Assembly: GCA_016710365.1 (NCBI GenBank)
Contig: JADJVW010000009.1
Location: 62,001 to 126,000, forward strand
From: Candidatus Caldilinea saccharophila
GTDB lineage: Bacteria; Chloroflexota; Anaerolineae; Caldilineales; Caldilineaceae
Direction of reading: 5' to 3'
Length of the DNA stretch: 64,000 nt
A model generated the notes under the pieces. That model ran no database searches. It was not told the DNA's origin and worked only from the letters and a program-made list of their open reading frames with translations. Made by a program: the position numbers and the translations under genes. This document shows positions 61,512 through 64,000 of this stretch, one piece after another; position 1 is the stretch's first letter, and each line of letters opens with the position of its first letter.

Positions 61512-62933
61512 ATGCAAGAAGATCTGGAAGTCAACGACAATTCAATCGACCTGCGCGTGCATCTGGCGTTGCGCCATTGGCACGACCGCACGCGCACCGA
61601 AGGGGTGCTGGCCGATCTGCTGCTTTTTGAAACAGCGGAAGCAAGCGAGCAGCGCGACCCGCGCCTGCGCACCAATCAGATCCTGCGTCAGGCGTTGTTT
61701 CGCCTTGCCGCGGAGCAGGCGACGGAAGCGGCGCTGCTCGAAGCCAGGTTTATCGAGAAAATCCCTGTCGACCATGTGGCGCTCGACCTGAAGTTTGCCG
61801 AGAGTACGATCTACGGCAAGCAGAATCAAGCGATCAAACACTTAGCCGCCATCATCCTGCAAATGGAGAAAGAGGCATGGCGCGAGCGGCGCCGGCGCAT
61901 CGACGACCGCGTGCCGGCGCCGGCCGCGGTCGAACCGGTTGGGCACGACGCCCAGCTCGACCCGCTGTTGAGCCTGCTGCGCCAACCTACACCGCCGTGG
62001 CTGCTTTCCATCGAGGGTATCGGCGGCATCGGCAAGACGACGCTGGCGGCCGCGCTGGCGCGCAAGCTGGCAGGCGAACGCCAGTTTGCCGACTTTGGCT
62101 GGGTGAGCGCTAAAACCGCCATTCTCGACCTGGGCGGCGCCATCCGCACCGCCACCCGGCCGACGCTGACCGTGCCGGCGCTGGTGACCGAACTGCTCGG
62201 CCAACTGGCGCCGGAAGCGGCGAGTGGCTTGCTCGTCTTCCCGGAGCGTGCGTTGTCGTTCTTGCGCAGCCGCCTGAAGCACACACCCCACCTCATCGTT
62301 ATCGACAACCTGGAGACGGTCGTCGACCTCGAAGCGCTGGCGCCGACGCTCTTCACGCTCGCCAACCCGACGAAATTTGTGTTGACCTCGCGCAAACGGC
62401 TGGTGGACGAAAGCGGAGTCTATCTCTATCCTGTGCCGGAACTGAGCGAACGTGATGCGCTGACGTTGGTGCGCCAGGAAGCCGCCTTGCGCAACTTGCC
62501 CGAAGTCGCCCGCGCGGCCGACGCGGATCTGCGCCCCATCTTTGCCACGGTCGGCGGCAACCCATTGGCGCTGCTGCTGGTCGTCGGTCTGACGCACGTG
62601 CACAGCCTCACCGTGGTGCTGCGCAATCTGCGCGAGGCGCGTGGGCTGCCCGCCGAGAACCTCTACACCTATGTCTATCGCCAGGCATGGGACGCGCTGG
62701 ACGAACGCCACCGGCAGGTGTTGCTGGCGATGCCGCTGGTCGCAACGCGCGGCGAACCCCTGGAGTTCGTGGCCGCGGTCTGTGATCTGCCGCCCGCGGC
62801 CACCGCCGACGCGCTGTATCGCCTCTATCAGCTCAACCTGGTCACGGTCAACGGCGACCTGCACGCGCGGCGCTATACTATCCACAGCCTGACGCGCACG
62901 TTTTTGCAGGAACAGGTGGCGCAGTGGTTATGA
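61512..62933 (+). CDS. STAND-class (NB-ARC) ATPase
   Basis: This 473-residue signalling ATPase has an N-terminal helical domain (residues 1-140, LAIRHW-like repeats and a KFAESTIYGKQNQAIKHLAA helix-turn-helix-like segment). The NB-ARC core has LLSIEGIGGIGKTTLAAALA (Walker A), HTPHLIVIDNLETVVDLEAL (Walker B), FVLTSRKRLVDESGVYLYPV (sensor, TSR) and VGGNPLALLLVV (GxP). A winged-helix tail ends HSLTRTFLQEQVAQWL. STAND proteins normally continue into a sensor repeat domain. Here the repeats are in a separate gene overlapping by ATGA. The ATG at 61512 lacks an evident ribosome-binding site. Confidence 0.83.
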   Translation: MQEDLEVNDNSIDLRVHLALRHWHDRTRTEGVLADLLLFETAEASEQRDPRLRTNQILRQALFRLAAEQATEAALLEARFIEKIPVDHVALDLKFAESTIYGKQNQAIKHLAAIILQMEKEAWRERRRRIDDRVPAPAAVEPVGHDAQLDPLLSLLRQPTPPWLLSIEGIGGIGKTTLAAALARKLAGERQFADFGWVSAKTAILDLGGAIRTATRPTLTVPALVTELLGQLAPEAASGLLVFPERALSFLRSRLKHTPHLIVIDNLETVVDLEALAPTLFTLANPTKFVLTSRKRLVDESGVYLYPVPELSERDALTLVRQEAALRNLPEVARAADADLRPIFATVGGNPLALLLVVGLTHVHSLTVVLRNLREARGLPAENLYTYVYRQAWDALDERHRQVLLAMPLVATRGEPLEFVAAVCDLPPAATADALYRLYQLNLVTVNGDLHARRYTIHSLTRTFLQEQVAQWL

Positions 62934-64000
62934 ATGGGGACAAAAGGCGCGAGGCAAAGGACAAAGATACAGCACAGGGTGATTATCCGGCGATCTTTCG
63001 TCTTTATATTATGCGCAGCATAACGGATGTCTTGCGAGCGCTTGACACGTCTACCTATCGTATGAACGAGGCCATACGTGAGCGCAGCTTACATTTGTTG
63101 AGTTTTGGTCTTGGATTAGCAGAAAGTTGGTTAGTTACGCAGGAACTCATGGCGCTTCTGGCCTCTCGCATGGAGTCGGCTGGTTATCGCCATGAGTGGA
63201 TAGCGGTGCTAGAAAGAGGAATAGAAGTTGCCAAAACCTATCATGATCAGCCTGTTTTGGCGAGGCTTCACCTCAGACTTGGTCGTCTTTATGATTTGAT
63301 GAATATGCGTGCAGAGGCGAAAAGGCACCTTGAAATCAGTTATCAGATTTCAAGTGCTCAAGGTGATTCGGAACTAATTGCTACATCACTGCAGCGCCTT
63401 GCCTTTGTCTCTTTGCTTGAAACTAACCTGCCACAGGCCAAACGCCTGAGCAACGAAGCACTTGAGTTACTGGATGAAGAAGCGCCACAGCGTGCGGATA
63501 GTCATCTGGTTTTAGGGTGGGTGGCATTGCGGAATAATGAGACGCAGATTGCAGAAGATCATTTCGGGACGGCATTTAGGTTGCGCTGGCGAGAAGGAAA
63601 AGCAATTTATATAGCACAAACGTTGCGCGAAATCGGTAGTGGTCACATCTTTGTTCAGCAATGGCGGCAGGCGATTGCGCACCTTGATCAAGCTGTCAAT
63701 TTGTTTGATCAGGAGGGTGACGCATTGCAGGCCGCAATCTGCAAAATGCACCGAGGTGTTGCCTATTCTGCGATAGGAAAGCACGAAAAAAGCCTTGAAG
63801 ATTATAATGGTGTTTTACAAGTTTTCCAGTCTGTCAGCGATGTTGCCGGGCTGATCGACTTGTATAACAATCGTGGGAATGTGTTGGCCGAGATGATGCG
63901 TTATGATGACGCGCGGAATTCACTCTGCACTAGTATTGGGATTGCAGCCGATGCAAGAAATTATTGGCAAGTCGCAAATGGATTCGAGAGTCTAGCCAGT
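62930..64000 (+). CDS. TPR-repeat protein, partial (runs off the window)
   Basis: ATG 62930 overlaps the STAND gene stop (ATGA) and the frame stays open for 357 codons to the window end. The product is a tandem of helical repeats of the TPR type: VLARLHLRLGRLYDLMNMRA, EAKRHLEISYQISSAQGDSE, LIATSLQRLAFVSLLETNLP, QAIAHLDQAVNLFDQEGDAL, AAICKMHRGVAYSAIGKHEK. It is the probable sensor half of the STAND ATPase. Base composition falls clearly compared with the preceding gene, which is GC-rich, suggesting a different origin or relaxed selection. The C-terminus is outside the window. Confidence 0.75.
   Translation, partial: MNGDKRREAKDKDTAQGDYPAIFRLYIMRSITDVLRALDTSTYRMNEAIRERSLHLLSFGLGLAESWLVTQELMALLASRMESAGYRHEWIAVLERGIEVAKTYHDQPVLARLHLRLGRLYDLMNMRAEAKRHLEISYQISSAQGDSELIATSLQRLAFVSLLETNLPQAKRLSNEALELLDEEAPQRADSHLVLGWVALRNNETQIAEDHFGTAFRLRWREGKAIYIAQTLREIGSGHIFVQQWRQAIAHLDQAVNLFDQEGDALQAAICKMHRGVAYSAIGKHEKSLEDYNGVLQVFQSVSDVAGLIDLYNNRGNVLAEMMRYDDARNSLCTSIGIAADARNYWQVANGFESLAS

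Overview
The window looks like a bacterial chromosome segment, probably from a Chloroflexota member (Caldilineae/Anaerolineae-like). The basis is gene content: two complex I gene sets, B12-type radical SAM enzymes with a SufR-like regulator, beta-propeller proteins with Thr/Pro-rich linkers, STAND ATPases and many decayed toxin-antitoxin modules. No rRNA, tRNA, IS transposase, integrase or CRISPR array was seen, so the taxon is an inference.

Layout. 1-1.7 kb: decayed toxin-antitoxin genes and a RelE-type toxin. 1.9-5.3 kb (minus): murE with an in-frame amber codon near its start, then an exported beta-propeller protein. 5.6-14.2 kb (minus): a complex I cluster holding only membrane-arm genes (nuoA, H, J, K, L, M, N plus a TPR/membrane gene). 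14.6-30.3 kb (plus): a divergent complete complex I operon (nuoA, B, CD fusion, EF fusion, G, H, I, J, K, L, M, N) ending in a strong terminator. 30.6-34.3 kb (minus): comEC and a uroporphyrinogen-decarboxylase-family gene.

34.5-50.4 kb (minus) reads as a genomic island. It carries a type III restriction-modification system (mod, res) split by a two-domain GxxExxY protein and a 16-unit array of 51-bp hairpins. It also has a HigA/ImmA antitoxin with an internally deleted HigB, a compact cassette (SNF2 helicase, 64-aa protein, zinc-hook ATPase, methyltransferase remnant), pseudogene debris and an acyl-CoA ligase. The island lies between two direct copies of a ~200-bp sequence that includes the 3' end of a radical SAM gene.

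50.6-61.1 kb (mostly minus): radical SAM enzymes, three with N-terminal B12-binding-like regions, plus NifU-like and IscA-like Fe-S carriers, MoaA and a SufR-like [Fe-S] repressor. Three promoters here share a TTTCATANTAAT box beside the -35 element, suggesting one regulon. 61.5-64 kb (plus): a STAND (NB-ARC) ATPase and the start of a TPR partner gene that runs off the window.

Two themes cut across the window. First, several intergenic spacers hold inverted repeats built from reiterated ~10-17-nt units, and two such loci contain a GxxExxY gene or remnant sitting inside an operon. Second, many genes carry single-base frameshifts or a nonsense codon, and one spot (27.23-27.29 kb) is a run of poly-C/poly-G. 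Some of these are probably sequencing or assembly errors rather than true pseudogenes.
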